From Nocardia inohanensis NBRC 100128 (GTDB lineage: Bacteria; Actinomycetota; Actinomycetes; Mycobacteriales; Mycobacteriaceae): a stretch of DNA of 64,000 bases. A model generated the notes under the pieces. That model was not told the origin of the DNA and did not search any database. It saw only the letters and a list, made by a program, of their open reading frames with translations. The position numbers and the translations under genes are program-made. This document shows positions 48,043 through 56,667 of the stretch, piece by piece; the stretch's first letter is position 1, and every line of letters begins with the position of its first letter. The stretch lies in contig NZ_BDBK01000002.1 in assembly GCF_001612945.1 (NCBI RefSeq), forward strand, positions 186,001 to 250,000. The letters run 5' to 3'.

Positions 48043-49017
48043 ATGCGCGCAGCCGTCGTGAGCAAGCTGGAGGGCCCGGAATCCATCGAGTTGCTGGAGG
48101 TTCCCGAACCCGCGGCGTATCCGGGTGGGGTGGTCATCGATGTGCACGCGGCGGGTATCGCGTTCCCCGATGTGCTGATGACCCGCGGGCTCTATCAGAT
48201 GAAGCCGCCGCTGCCGTATGTGGTCGGCTGCGAGGTGGCGGGCATCGTGCGTGAGGCCCCGGCGGATGCGCATGTCGCGCCCGGGGACCGGGTGGTGGCG
48301 CTGACCCTGCTCGGCAATGCCGCCGCCGAGGTCGCCGTCGCGCCCGCGCAGATGGTGTTCAAGCTGCCGGACAACGTGTCGCTCGAGTCCGGTGCGGGCG
48401 TGCTGTTCAACGACCTCACCGTGCACTTCTGCCTGCGCAATCGCGGCCGCCTGGCCGAGGGCGAGACGGTGCTGGTGCACGGCGCGGCGGGCGGTATCGG
48501 CACCTCGACGCTGCGCATGGCGCAGGCGCTCGGTGCGGGCCGCGTCATCGCGGTGGTCAGCACCGAGGCCAAGGCCGAGGTGGCCCGCGACAACGGCGCC
48601 ACCGATGTGGTGCTCACCGACGGCTGGCTGGACGCGGTCAAGGAACTGACCGGCGGGCGCGGCGTGGACATCGTGCTGGATCCGGTCGGCGGCGACCGCT
48701 TCACCGACAGCATCCGTTCGCTGGCCGGCGGCGGCCGCCTGCTGGTGGTCGGCTTCACCGCCGGCGAGATCCCCACCGTGAAGGTGAATCGCCTGCTGCT
48801 CAAGAACGTCGAGGTGGTCGGCGCGGCCTGGGGCGAATGGGTGATGTCGCACCCCGGCTACCTCCAGGAACAGTGGGCCGAGGTGGAGCCGCTGCTCGCC
48901 AACGGCAAGATCAACCCGCCGGAACCGATCCTCTACACCCTCGCGCACACCGCCGAAGCCGTTGCGGCACTGGATCAGCGCACCGCCACCGGCAAGGTCG
49001 TCGTCACCATCCGCTGA
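48043..49017 (+). CDS. NADPH:quinone oxidoreductase / zinc-free MDR family
   Basis: Medium-chain dehydrogenase of 324 residues. An N-terminal GroES-like domain (PYVVGCEVAGIVREAPADAH, PGDRVVALTLLGNAAAEVAV) precedes a Rossmann domain (TVLVHGAAGGIGTSTLRMAQ) and RGVDIVLDPVGGDRF. No catalytic zinc cysteine set is present, as in quinone oxidoreductases such as QOR/QorA. It follows the kinase by 83 bases on the same strand but is likely a separate unit. It probably reduces quinones or enones with NADPH. Confidence 0.9.
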   Translation: MRAAVVSKLEGPESIELLEVPEPAAYPGGVVIDVHAAGIAFPDVLMTRGLYQMKPPLPYVVGCEVAGIVREAPADAHVAPGDRVVALTLLGNAAAEVAVAPAQMVFKLPDNVSLESGAGVLFNDLTVHFCLRNRGRLAEGETVLVHGAAGGIGTSTLRMAQALGAGRVIAVVSTEAKAEVARDNGATDVVLTDGWLDAVKELTGGRGVDIVLDPVGGDRFTDSIRSLAGGGRLLVVGFTAGEIPTVKVNRLLLKNVEVVGAAWGEWVMSHPGYLQEQWAEVEPLLANGKINPPEPILYTLAHTAEAVAALDQRTATGKVVVTIR

Positions 49018-49086
49018 TCGGCCCGGCGCGCCCCGTGATCACGGGGCGCGACAGTGCCGGCGCGGTGCCGTAGCGTCGCGAACGTG

Positions 49087-50196
49087 ATGCTCTCCACCCG
49101 GGTCCTGAACCGCACCCTGCTGGCCCGCCAGCACCTGCTGGAGCGGTCCGAGCTGGGCGTCGCCGACCTGTGCGATCACCTGATCGGGTTGCAGGCGCAG
49201 GATATGCTGCCGCCCTTCCTCGCCATGTGGAGCCGCACAACGGATTTCGATCCGGCCGCCATCTCGGCCGGACTCGATGACCGCACCCTGGTGCGAATCA
49301 CCTTGATGCGCGGCACGATTCACCTGGTCACCCCGCCGGACGCCCTGCGCATCGCCCCGCACATCCAGCCGGAGCTCGAAAAGATCCCGTTCCGTAAGGG
49401 ATTCAACTACGGCGCGATGGTCGGCCTGGATCCGGACGAGGTCCGCGCCCACGGTGAGAAGGTTTTGGGCGCCGAACCCATGGCCGCCGCCGAACTGCGG
49501 GCCCGCGCGGCCGAGATCTACCCGGACCGCGATCCAAGCGCCATCCTGCAAACCTGGCTCTACCAGCTCCCGGTCCTGCAAACCCCGCCGCGCGGCCGCT
49601 GGCGCGACAGCAGCCGCCCGGTCTGGTCCCGCGTCGAACCGTGGCTCGGCGCACCTCTGGACCCGGACTATCCCCTGGAGGAACTGCTGCTGCGCTACCT
49701 ACGCGCCTTCGGCCCGGCGACCACCATGGACATGCAGACCTGGTCCAAGCTCACCAACCTCAAACCGGCGGTGGCGCGCCTGGGCGACCGCGTCCGCACC
49801 TACACCGACGAGCGCGGCCGCACCCTCTACGACGCCGCCGACGCCGAGCTCGCCGACCCGGATCTGCCCGCGCCCGTGCGCCTGCTGGGCTGGTACGACA
49901 ATGCCGTGCTCTCACACCAGGACCGCACCCGCATCGTCCCCGACGGCCTGGCCCCGCCCCTGCGCGCCTTCGCCACCCAGCTCTCCCCGATCCTGGTGGA
50001 CGGCTTCCTCGCCGGCACCTACAAGATCTTCCCCGAGCGCGGCGCCGCCCGCTTACGCATCACTCCCGGCCGGGACTGGACCCGCACCGAACGCGCCCAG
50101 GTCGAAACCGAAGCCCATGCCTTGCTGAGATTCGTGGAACCCGACCGCACCCCCAGCGTGGAGATCCTCGACGTCGGCGCGGACCTGCGGCCCTGA
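49087..50196 (+). CDS. Winged-helix protein, AlkZ/YcaQ-like (possible DNA glycosylase)
   Basis: A 369-residue protein of the HTH_42 (DUF1006-type) family. This family includes the Streptomyces AlkZ and E. coli YcaQ (AlkX) glycosylases, which unhook interstrand crosslinks. The catalytic motif region reads LIGLQAQDMLPPF, giving Q36-A-Q38, the QxQ form that AlkZ uses (Q37/Q39) and YcaQ varies (QxD). Three winged-helix modules are plausible (TLVRITLMRGTIHLV; PEERLLR-like YLRAFGPATT; LVDGFLAGTYKI). A GTG at 49084 is a possible alternative start. Many members lack known function, so activity is not certain. Confidence 0.85.
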   Translation: MLSTRVLNRTLLARQHLLERSELGVADLCDHLIGLQAQDMLPPFLAMWSRTTDFDPAAISAGLDDRTLVRITLMRGTIHLVTPPDALRIAPHIQPELEKIPFRKGFNYGAMVGLDPDEVRAHGEKVLGAEPMAAAELRARAAEIYPDRDPSAILQTWLYQLPVLQTPPRGRWRDSSRPVWSRVEPWLGAPLDPDYPLEELLLRYLRAFGPATTMDMQTWSKLTNLKPAVARLGDRVRTYTDERGRTLYDAADAELADPDLPAPVRLLGWYDNAVLSHQDRTRIVPDGLAPPLRAFATQLSPILVDGFLAGTYKIFPERGAARLRITPGRDWTRTERAQVETEAHALLRFVEPDRTPSVEILDVGADLRP

Positions 50197-50586
50197 ACCG
50201 ACGATCGCACTCCGCTCCGGCGACCGGCTCGCGGCCGAGCGGCACTCCGCCGATGAGGTGCCCGACCTTTCGCATGCCGGGATAGCGTCGCTCCGCGCAC
50301 CGGCTACCCGCGATCGGCTACCCGCCACCGAGCTTCGGGCCACTGGGCTTCTGTCCACCCGGGCTTCGGCCACGCGGCGGGGGCTCGGGCTGTCGGCCAT
50401 CGGGTGCCGGACCGCGCCGGCATGGTCGAGCGGGTGCCGGGGTGCGCAGGGTGTGTGAGGGAACTTTAACGCGCGGGAAATGCGGCGGCGCTAGGCTTTC
50501 CGGCACGGCGCTCATGGCTGAAACGGGCGCGGGGCACCATCGGAATACGGTGGGCGAACCAGCCGCATTTCCTGGAGGAATGCCGC
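50197..50586. other. Non-coding spacer with repeat remnants
   Basis: This 390-base gap shows no convincing gene. It contains a 12-base match to the palindrome's right end (GCATGCCGGGAT, 50272-50283), two CGGCTACCCGC copies (50301-50311, 50315-50325) and several GGGCTTC units. A possible -10, TAGGCT, at 50492-50497 could serve the downstream amidohydrolase. Its RBS CTGGAGGAATG ends just before the ATG. Confidence 0.4.
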
Positions 50587-51927
50587 ATGGTGCGCAATTC
50601 GCCGCTGTCCGCCGTCATCGAGTCGGTGACCGTCTACGCCGCCACTCCCGAAGGTCCGCGCTGGTCGTCCGGCCTGGATGTAGTGATCGAGGACGGCCGG
50701 ATCACCGCGCTCGGGCCGGGTGCCGGTCGTGATCGGGGGCTGCCGCGTACCGACGGCAGCGGCGGGCATCTGATCCCGGGCTTCGTGAACACCCACACCC
50801 ACCTGCAACAGTCGGTGCTGCGCGGGGCGGGGGAGGGGCTGCCGCTGCTCGAATGGCTGCACTGCGTCGGCGAATTCACCGTCGCCGCCACCCCGGAACA
50901 GACCTATCTGGCGGCGCTCGCGGGCGGGCTGGAGCTGTTGCGCAGCGGGGTCACCACCGTGGTGGAGCACATGTGGCCGAACCCGTCGGAGCAGGTGCAC
51001 GACGCCGCGTTGCGGGCGCTGGACGAACTGGGTATCCGGGTGGTGTTCGGGCGCGGCCTGGCGGACAGATCCGATTCCTCGCGCAAGTGGGGAATGGATC
51101 CGCGCCTGCTGCAACCGCTTTCGCAGGTCTTCGAGCATATCGCGGATCTGGATGCGCGCCTGGCGGATTCGCGGATCAGCACCGCGCTCGCAGTGCCGAA
51201 CCCGCGCTGCCTCACCCCGGACGGCATGGCCGAGGTGCGCGAATTCGCCGCGCGCACCGGCAAGACCCTCTCCATTCATTTGCTGGAGACCACCACCGAC
51301 GACGACATGTGCCGATTGCATGCAGCCCGTTCGGCCGTCGACTACCTGGACGCGGGCGGCCTGCTCGGCCCGCGCACCCTGGCCGTGCACTGCTGCCACC
51401 TCGACGCACCCGGCCGCGAGCGCTTCGCCGAACGCGGAGTCTCGGTGTCCTACAACCCGTTGAGCAATATGCGGTTGGGCAGCGGCGTCGCCCCGGTGCC
51501 GGAGATGCTGGCCGCCGGGGTGGGGGTGGGCCTCGGCGTGGACGGCGCGGCCAGCAACGACACCCAGGACATGCTGCTGGCGCTGCGTATCGGCGCGTAT
51601 CTGCAACGCGTCACGCATCGCCGCGCCGACCTGCTGGATTCCGATGCCATGCTGCGGCTGGCCACCAGGGGCGCGGCCCGCGCGCTCGGCGATCCGGCCA
51701 CCCACGACGGCCTCGCGGTGGGCGACCGCGCCGACCTCACCCTGCTGCGCTTCGATCGCGATTTCGCCTGCCTGCCGGTGCGCGATCCGGGCGCGAGCCT
51801 GCTCACCACCGCCTCGCCGCGGGTGGTGGACACGGTGTGGGTGGACGGCGACGCGGTACTGCGTGACGGCCGCAGCACCCGGATCGACGCCGCGGATCTG
51901 GCGAAGCGCCTGAATCACATGCAATGA
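50587..51927 (+). CDS. Amidohydrolase / N-heterocycle deaminase (8-oxoguanine deaminase-like)
   Basis: A 446-residue metal-dependent hydrolase of the ATZ/TRZ, SsnA and guanine-deaminase group. Predicted metal ligands: H70 and H72 (VNTHTHLQQ), H231 (SIHLLET), H268 (VHCCHLD) and D319 (LGVDGAASND). The block VLRGAGEGLPLLEWL and NPLSNMRLGSG match aminohydrolases acting on rings with an exocyclic amino group. It is followed by an ABC importer and an oxygenase, which suggests the substrate is brought in from outside and is a nitrogen heterocycle. Exact substrate unknown. Confidence 0.85.
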   Translation: MVRNSPLSAVIESVTVYAATPEGPRWSSGLDVVIEDGRITALGPGAGRDRGLPRTDGSGGHLIPGFVNTHTHLQQSVLRGAGEGLPLLEWLHCVGEFTVAATPEQTYLAALAGGLELLRSGVTTVVEHMWPNPSEQVHDAALRALDELGIRVVFGRGLADRSDSSRKWGMDPRLLQPLSQVFEHIADLDARLADSRISTALAVPNPRCLTPDGMAEVREFAARTGKTLSIHLLETTTDDDMCRLHAARSAVDYLDAGGLLGPRTLAVHCCHLDAPGRERFAERGVSVSYNPLSNMRLGSGVAPVPEMLAAGVGVGLGVDGAASNDTQDMLLALRIGAYLQRVTHRRADLLDSDAMLRLATRGAARALGDPATHDGLAVGDRADLTLLRFDRDFACLPVRDPGASLLTTASPRVVDTVWVDGDAVLRDGRSTRIDAADLAKRLNHMQ

Positions 51928-52010
51928 CAGTTAATCAACTGGAAACAGTGACTCGATTGCATGTAATCCCCGTCGATAACACTGGACTCATGCACACAGT
52001 GCACGCAATC
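51919..52010. promoter_or_regulatory. Cluster of ATGCAAT-type half-sites before ABC genes
   Basis: In the AT-rich gap are ATGCAAT (51919-51925), a near palindrome ATTGCATGTAAT (51956-51967), the inverted repeat TGCAC-ACA-GTGCA (51991-52003) and ACGCAAT nearby. They may be operators for the GntR regulator at the end of the cluster. A promoter is likely here, but hexamers were not fixed. Confidence 0.45.
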
Positions 52011-52032
52011 TGATCGAGAGTAGGTGAGTCCG

Positions 52033-52848
52033 ATGGTCCTGTTGTCCGGACCCGAGACCGGCACCGCCCCGGTGCGAACCACCCCGCCGCCCGTCCGCCC
52101 GCAAGCGCCGGCGATCGCCTTCGCCGGCATCGGAAAGCGCTACGGCCGTGACGATTCCGACTCGGTGACCGCGCTGACCGGGATCGACCTGGAGGTGCGC
52201 GCCGGCGAATTCGTGGCGGTCGTCGGCCCTTCCGGCTGCGGCAAATCCACCCTGCTGCGACTGGCGGCCGGGCTGGAGACGCCGAGCACGGGAACCATTG
52301 CGGTGGAAGCGGATTCGGTCGGCTTCATCTTCCAGGACGCCACCCTGCTGCCCTGGCGCAAGGTACTGCGCAATGTGGAACTCTGCGCCGAACTACAGGG
52401 CATCGACCGCGCCACCCGCCGCGCCCGCGCCATCCGCGCCCTGGCGGCCGTCGGCCTCGCCGATTTCGCGGGCAAGCTGCCCGGCCAGCTCTCCGGCGGC
52501 ATGCGCATGCGCGTATCCCTGGCCCGCGCACTGGCTTTGGAGCCGCGGCTGATGCTGCTGGACGAACCGTTCGGCGCGCTCGACGAGATCACCCGCCTCG
52601 ATATGCAGGAAGAACTGCTGCGCCTCTACCGCGACAATGCCTTCACCGCGCTGTTCATCACCCATTCGGTCTCGGAGGCGGTATTCCTGGCCGGGCGGGT
52701 GGTCGTGATGTCGGCGCGCCCCGGCCGGGTGCACGAGGTGATCGACATCGACCTGCCGTACCCGCGCGACCGCGAACTGCGCTTCGACCCGGCCTTCAAC
52801 GACCTGGTGTCCCGGGTATCGCACTCGCTACAGGCGGCCTGCCGATGA
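52033..52848 (+). CDS. ABC transporter ATP-binding protein (nitrate/sulfonate/taurine type)
   Basis: A 271-residue ATPase of the SsuB/TauB family. Walker A GPSGCGKSTLL, Q-loop FIFQDATLLPWRK, signature LSGGMRMRVSLARAL, Walker B LMLLDEPFGALDE and H-loop FITHS are intact. The ATG at 52033, with AGGTGAG 5 bases before, is favoured over a GTG at 52024. It overlaps the permease gene by 4 bases. Family members import small sulfonates, nitrate, pyrimidine precursors or nucleobase-like rings; the amidohydrolase next door favours the last. Confidence 0.93.
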   Translation: MVLLSGPETGTAPVRTTPPPVRPQAPAIAFAGIGKRYGRDDSDSVTALTGIDLEVRAGEFVAVVGPSGCGKSTLLRLAAGLETPSTGTIAVEADSVGFIFQDATLLPWRKVLRNVELCAELQGIDRATRRARAIRALAAVGLADFAGKLPGQLSGGMRMRVSLARALALEPRLMLLDEPFGALDEITRLDMQEELLRLYRDNAFTALFITHSVSEAVFLAGRVVVMSARPGRVHEVIDIDLPYPRDRELRFDPAFNDLVSRVSHSLQAACR

Positions 52849-53633
52849 GCCCGCTCGCCCTGCCGCGCAAAGTCGCGGTGCCGCTGCTCTCGACCGGACT
52901 CGCCCTCGGCGCGTGGTACCTGGTGTCGCTGGTGCTGCTCGCCCCCGAGCGCCGCTTCCTGCTGCCGCCGCCGCACACGGTATTCGCCGAATCACTCAGC
53001 GACCCCGCCAAACTGGAGACCATGCTGCGCGCCCTGGCCGTCACCGGCCGGATCGCGGTGACCGGTCTGTCGGTCGCCGCGGTACTGGGCATCGCGGTCG
53101 GGGTGTTCATGAGCCAGGCCAAGATATTCGAGCGGGTGGTGTACCCGTACGCGGTTGTCCTACAGGCGATCCCGGTGCTCGCGGTGGTACCGCTGATCGG
53201 CCTCTGGTTCGGGTACGGACCCACCGCGCGGACCATCGTGTGCGTGCTGATCGCCGTGCACCCGATCATCGCCATGACCCTGTTCGGCATTCAATCGGTC
53301 GACCCCAACCTGCGCGAACTCTTCACGCTCGGCCGCGCGAATCGCCTGCGCCGCTTGATATCCCTGGAACTGCCCGCCGCCCTGCCCTCCATCATGACGA
53401 GCCTGCGCACCGCCGCCGGCCTCTCGGTGACCGGGGCCGTCATCGGCGACATGTTCTTCGCCAAGGGGCAACCCGGTATCGGCACCCTGCTCGACACCTA
53501 CCGCGCCCGGCTGCAATCGGAAGACCTGCTGGCCGCGCTGGTGCTGGCCGCACTGTTCGGCGTCACCGTCTTCGCGATCTTCACCGCCGCCCAGCGCCTC
53601 ACCGTCGGCCGCTGGCACGCCTCCGGCCGCTGA
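52845..53633 (+). CDS. ABC transporter permease (SsuC/TauC type)
   Basis: A 262-residue inner-membrane subunit with about six hydrophobic segments and the cytoplasmic EAA-type loop (NLRELFTLGRANRLRRLISL, followed by ELPAALPSIMTSLRTAAGLS) that docks to the ATPase. It begins at an ATGA overlap with the ATPase gene. Its partner binding protein starts 42 bases later, so the three genes make one complete importer. Confidence 0.93.
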   Translation: MSPLALPRKVAVPLLSTGLALGAWYLVSLVLLAPERRFLLPPPHTVFAESLSDPAKLETMLRALAVTGRIAVTGLSVAAVLGIAVGVFMSQAKIFERVVYPYAVVLQAIPVLAVVPLIGLWFGYGPTARTIVCVLIAVHPIIAMTLFGIQSVDPNLRELFTLGRANRLRRLISLELPAALPSIMTSLRTAAGLSVTGAVIGDMFFAKGQPGIGTLLDTYRARLQSEDLLAALVLAALFGVTVFAIFTAAQRLTVGRWHASGR

Positions 53634-53675
53634 TCCCCGCGCTCCGGCGAATTATCAACCCCCTGTGGAGAACTC

Positions 53676-54839
53676 ATGCACACCCTGTTGCGCCGCTGCG
53701 GTGTGGCCGCGCTGACCGCGCTCGTGGTCACCGTCGCCACCGCCTGCTCCGGCACCGAAACCGATACCCCCGCGGTCGCTCTCGAACCGGCCGCACCCGA
53801 ACAGCAACTCGGCGGCGTCTGCCCGGCAACCGTCACCGTCCAGCTGCAATGGGAACCCGAGACCGATTCCGGTCCGATCTTCGGCCTGCTCGGCCCCGGC
53901 TATCGCGTCGACGCCGACAACAGCAAGGTCACCGGCCCGCTGGTGGCCGGCGGCAAGGACACCGGCGTGCAACTGGAGATCCGCGCGGGCGGCCCGGCCA
54001 TCGGCTTCCAGTCGGTGCCGTCGCAGATGTACGTGGACCCCTCGATCACCCTGGGGCTCGCCCATTCCGAGCACGCCATCGCCGCCGCGGCGAAGCAGCC
54101 GCTGGTCGCCGTCACCACCCTGCTGCGCTACAGCCCGCAGATGCTGCTGTGGGATCCGAAATCGCATCCGGACTGGCACGGCATCGCCGATATCGGCAAA
54201 GCCGGTGCGCCCGTGGTGGTTTCGAAGGGCCAGCTCTATCCGGACTGGCTGGTGGCGCGCGGGCTGGTCAACGCCCGCCAGCTCGACGCCTCCTACGACA
54301 ACTCACCCTCCCGGTTCGTCACCGATCCGAGCTTCGCCCAGCAGGGCTTCGCCAACTCCGAACCGTACGTCTACGAACACGAGGTGCGGGCCTGGAACAA
54401 GCCGATCGCCTACCAGCTGCTGCGTGATGTCGGCTACGAGGGTTACGCCCGCACCGTGAACGTCCGCGCCGACAAACTGAACGAACTGCGCCCCTGCCTG
54501 CAACGCCTGGTGCCCATGATCCAAAGGGCCACAGCCGAATTCCGCGCCGACCCGAGTCACGTCGACGATGTGGTGGTCGATGTCGTCGCCAAGTCGCCCA
54601 AGTTCACGCCCTACAGCGCCGCCCTGGCCGCCTTCGGCTCCCGGACGCTCATCGACAACGGGCTGGTGGGCCCCGACTCCGACGGCGTGATCGGCAGCTT
54701 CGACACCGCCCGGGTGCAGCGGGTCATCGACGAATTCGCGCCCATCCTGCGGCGCGGCGGGGCGGACGTACCCGCCGGGCTCACCGCGAAAGACCTCGTC
54801 AACACCGAATTCCTGGACCGCACCGTCACCGCCGGGTGA
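53676..54839 (+). CDS. ABC transporter substrate-binding lipoprotein (NMT1/THI5-like)
   Basis: A 387-residue precursor with lipobox VATAC, lipid cysteine at residue 24. The mature protein has the NMT1-like fold of thiamine-precursor, taurine and nitrate receptors: VTVQLQWEPETDSGPIFGLL at the first lobe, a mid-domain LLRYSPQMLLW and VVSKGQLYPDWLVARGLV, and QGFANSEPYVYEH. Two cysteines late in the chain (CPAT near 50 and LRPCLQR) may pair. It recognises the substrate outside the membrane; identity unknown. Confidence 0.9.
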   Translation: MHTLLRRCGVAALTALVVTVATACSGTETDTPAVALEPAAPEQQLGGVCPATVTVQLQWEPETDSGPIFGLLGPGYRVDADNSKVTGPLVAGGKDTGVQLEIRAGGPAIGFQSVPSQMYVDPSITLGLAHSEHAIAAAAKQPLVAVTTLLRYSPQMLLWDPKSHPDWHGIADIGKAGAPVVVSKGQLYPDWLVARGLVNARQLDASYDNSPSRFVTDPSFAQQGFANSEPYVYEHEVRAWNKPIAYQLLRDVGYEGYARTVNVRADKLNELRPCLQRLVPMIQRATAEFRADPSHVDDVVVDVVAKSPKFTPYSAALAAFGSRTLIDNGLVGPDSDGVIGSFDTARVQRVIDEFAPILRRGGADVPAGLTAKDLVNTEFLDRTVTAG

Positions 54840-54865
54840 AAACCCTTCGACCGCAAGGAGATCCG

Positions 54866-55858
54866 ATGACCATCAGCTACGACCTGTCCGAAGTCGCCCG
54901 CGAACAGCGCATGGGCGGGGTGGGGGAGGAGACCGACGCCCGCGAGATCCGCGTCATCGACCTCACCGATTTCGAGGAGCGTCGCGCCGAGATCACCGAA
55001 CAGCTCTGGACCGCCGCCACCGAGATCGGCTTCTTCCAGCTCTCCGGCCACGGCATCCCGCAGGACCGCATCGATGCCGTCTTCGGGCGCACGGCGGACT
55101 TCTTCGCCCTCGACGAATCGGTGAAATCGCAGTACCCGCTCGTCAAAGCGAACAACTCGGGCTGGGAAAGCCTGAGCCAGGTGCGGCCTTCGATCGGCGT
55201 CCCGGACCAGAAGGAGTCGTACCAGATCACCCGCCCGCACATGACCGGGCTGTGGCCCAGCGAGACCGAACTGCCCGGATTCGTCAGCGCCATACTGGAA
55301 TTCGAACGCGACTGCTGGACCGTCGCCATGCGGGTGCTCTCCTGCTTCGCCGACCGGCTCGGACTGCCCCGCGACCACTTCACCGCGGCCCACGATCCGG
55401 AATCACCCGAATATCAGTCCACCCTGCGCCTGCTGCACTACTTCGCCGTCCCGCCCGAGCTGCGCGACGTACCCGGCCGCTGGCGAGCCGGCGCGCACAC
55501 CGACTTCGACTGCCTCACACTGCTTTTCCAGCGCGACGGCCAAGGCGGATTGCAGGTGTGCCCCGGCAAGGAGATGGAGAACCAGCAATGGACCTCCATC
55601 ACCCCGTCGTCCGCGCTCATCACCTGCAATATCGGCGATATGCTCACCCGCTGGAGCGATGACCTGCTGCCCTCCAACTTCCATCGGGTGCGCAGTCCCG
55701 GCGCGGACGAATACCAGGGCGACCGCTACTCCATCGCCTACTTCGCCCAAGCCGACCGCGACGCCGTCATCGCGGGCCCGCGCGGGGTGTACCCGCCCGT
55801 GACCGCCGCCGACTTCCTCACCCAGCGCGTGCAGGCCAATTACCGGCCGCAAGGGTAA
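54866..55858 (+). CDS. 2-oxoglutarate/Fe(II) oxygenase, isopenicillin N synthase family
   Basis: A 330-residue non-heme iron enzyme. The N-terminal DIOX_N region (IRVIDLTDFEERRAEITEQL, EIGFFQLSGHGIP) precedes the catalytic jelly roll. Iron ligands H211 and D213 (GAHTDFD) and H273 (NFHRVRSP) are present, and R287-Y-S289 forms the 2-oxoglutarate site. Fungal thymine-7-hydroxylase, which oxidises nucleobases, belongs to this family. AAGGAG lies 5 bases before the ATG at 54866. It sits between the binding protein and the GntR regulator, so it probably hydroxylates the imported substrate. Confidence 0.92.
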   Translation: MTISYDLSEVAREQRMGGVGEETDAREIRVIDLTDFEERRAEITEQLWTAATEIGFFQLSGHGIPQDRIDAVFGRTADFFALDESVKSQYPLVKANNSGWESLSQVRPSIGVPDQKESYQITRPHMTGLWPSETELPGFVSAILEFERDCWTVAMRVLSCFADRLGLPRDHFTAAHDPESPEYQSTLRLLHYFAVPPELRDVPGRWRAGAHTDFDCLTLLFQRDGQGGLQVCPGKEMENQQWTSITPSSALITCNIGDMLTRWSDDLLPSNFHRVRSPGADEYQGDRYSIAYFAQADRDAVIAGPRGVYPPVTAADFLTQRVQANYRPQG

Positions 55859-55885
55859 TTTCGAACCGATCAGGAAGGATCCCCC

Positions 55886-56530
55886 ATGACCGAACCGGAC
55901 GGCGAGCTACTCGGCCTCACCGTGCACCGGCAGCTGCGCCAGCTCGTCCTGTCCGGCGAACTCGAACCGGGCGCACCGCTGAGCGTGCTCGCCCTGTCCG
56001 CGCGACTCGGCGTGAGCCGCAGCCCCGTTCGCGAAGCGGTCCAGCAACTCATCTACGAGGGCTTGGCCGTGAACGTCCCGCACGCGGGAGCCCGGGTGGC
56101 CGTGGTGGACGACGCCCAGATCCGCGAGGTGCTCGCCGTCCGGGCCGTCCTGGACGGACTCGCCGCCGCCGGCGCGGCCACCCGGCTCGCCGAAGCCGAC
56201 CTCGGCAAGCTCACCACCATGCTCGCCATCCAGGAACAGCACCTGCGCGACAACGCCGACCCCACCCGTGACGCCGCCCTCGACCTGGAATTCCACACCT
56301 TCATCCGCGACCATTCCGGAAACCGCACGCTCGCAGACGAACTCGCCCGCCTGGAGGCCCAGGCACACCTCTACCGCGGCGACCTCTGGCAGCACCCCCG
56401 CAACCGCACCACCGCCCTGCGCGAACACCGCCGCATTCTCGAAGCCCTCGAATCCGGCCACCCCGCCGACGCCCGCACCGCCGCCGAAGCCCACGTCTGC
56501 GGCCTCATCACCCGCATCGACCGCCGCTGA
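55886..56530 (+). CDS. GntR family regulator with FCD domain
   Basis: A 214-residue regulator of the FadR subgroup. N-terminal winged helix: VHRQLRQLVLSGELEPGAPL, LSARLGVSRSPVREAVQQL, YEGLAVNVPHAGARVAVV. The C-terminal FCD domain holds likely metal ligands in DLEFHTF (Asp, His), REHRRI (His) and EAHVCGL (His), which bind metal and small acids in relatives. It follows the oxygenase by 27 bases and ends the catabolic cluster. It most likely controls the promoter region at 51928-52032. Confidence 0.93.
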   Translation: MTEPDGELLGLTVHRQLRQLVLSGELEPGAPLSVLALSARLGVSRSPVREAVQQLIYEGLAVNVPHAGARVAVVDDAQIREVLAVRAVLDGLAAAGAATRLAEADLGKLTTMLAIQEQHLRDNADPTRDAALDLEFHTFIRDHSGNRTLADELARLEAQAHLYRGDLWQHPRNRTTALREHRRILEALESGHPADARTAAEAHVCGLITRIDRR

Positions 56531-56585
56531 AGCGGGTACGGCCCTCGTCATCCGGCGAACCCTCGTCATCCAGGGAGTCCCCCTC

Positions 56586-56660
56586 GTCATCCCGGCATGT
56601 TTTTGGCCGGGATCTCACCGGTAGCCCGTGAGATTCCGGCCAAGAGCACGCCGGAATGAC
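56586..56660. repeat. Dispersed palindromic element, copy 4
   Basis: A 75-base imperfect palindrome with ends GTCATCCCGGCATG and CACGCCGGAATGAC and the inner pair ATCTCAC/GTGAGAT. It lies between the convergent GntR and Lrp genes, 7 bases from the latter's stop. Two extra GTCATCC motifs precede it (56547, 56565). Confidence 0.85.
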
Positions 56661-56667
56661 GAAAGGA

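Noticed and set aside
50053..50515. Short open frames in the spacer between the AlkZ-like and amidohydrolase genes
   Set aside because: All are low-complexity Arg/Gly/Pro/Ser frames without ribosome-binding sites; the region looks non-coding with decayed repeats.
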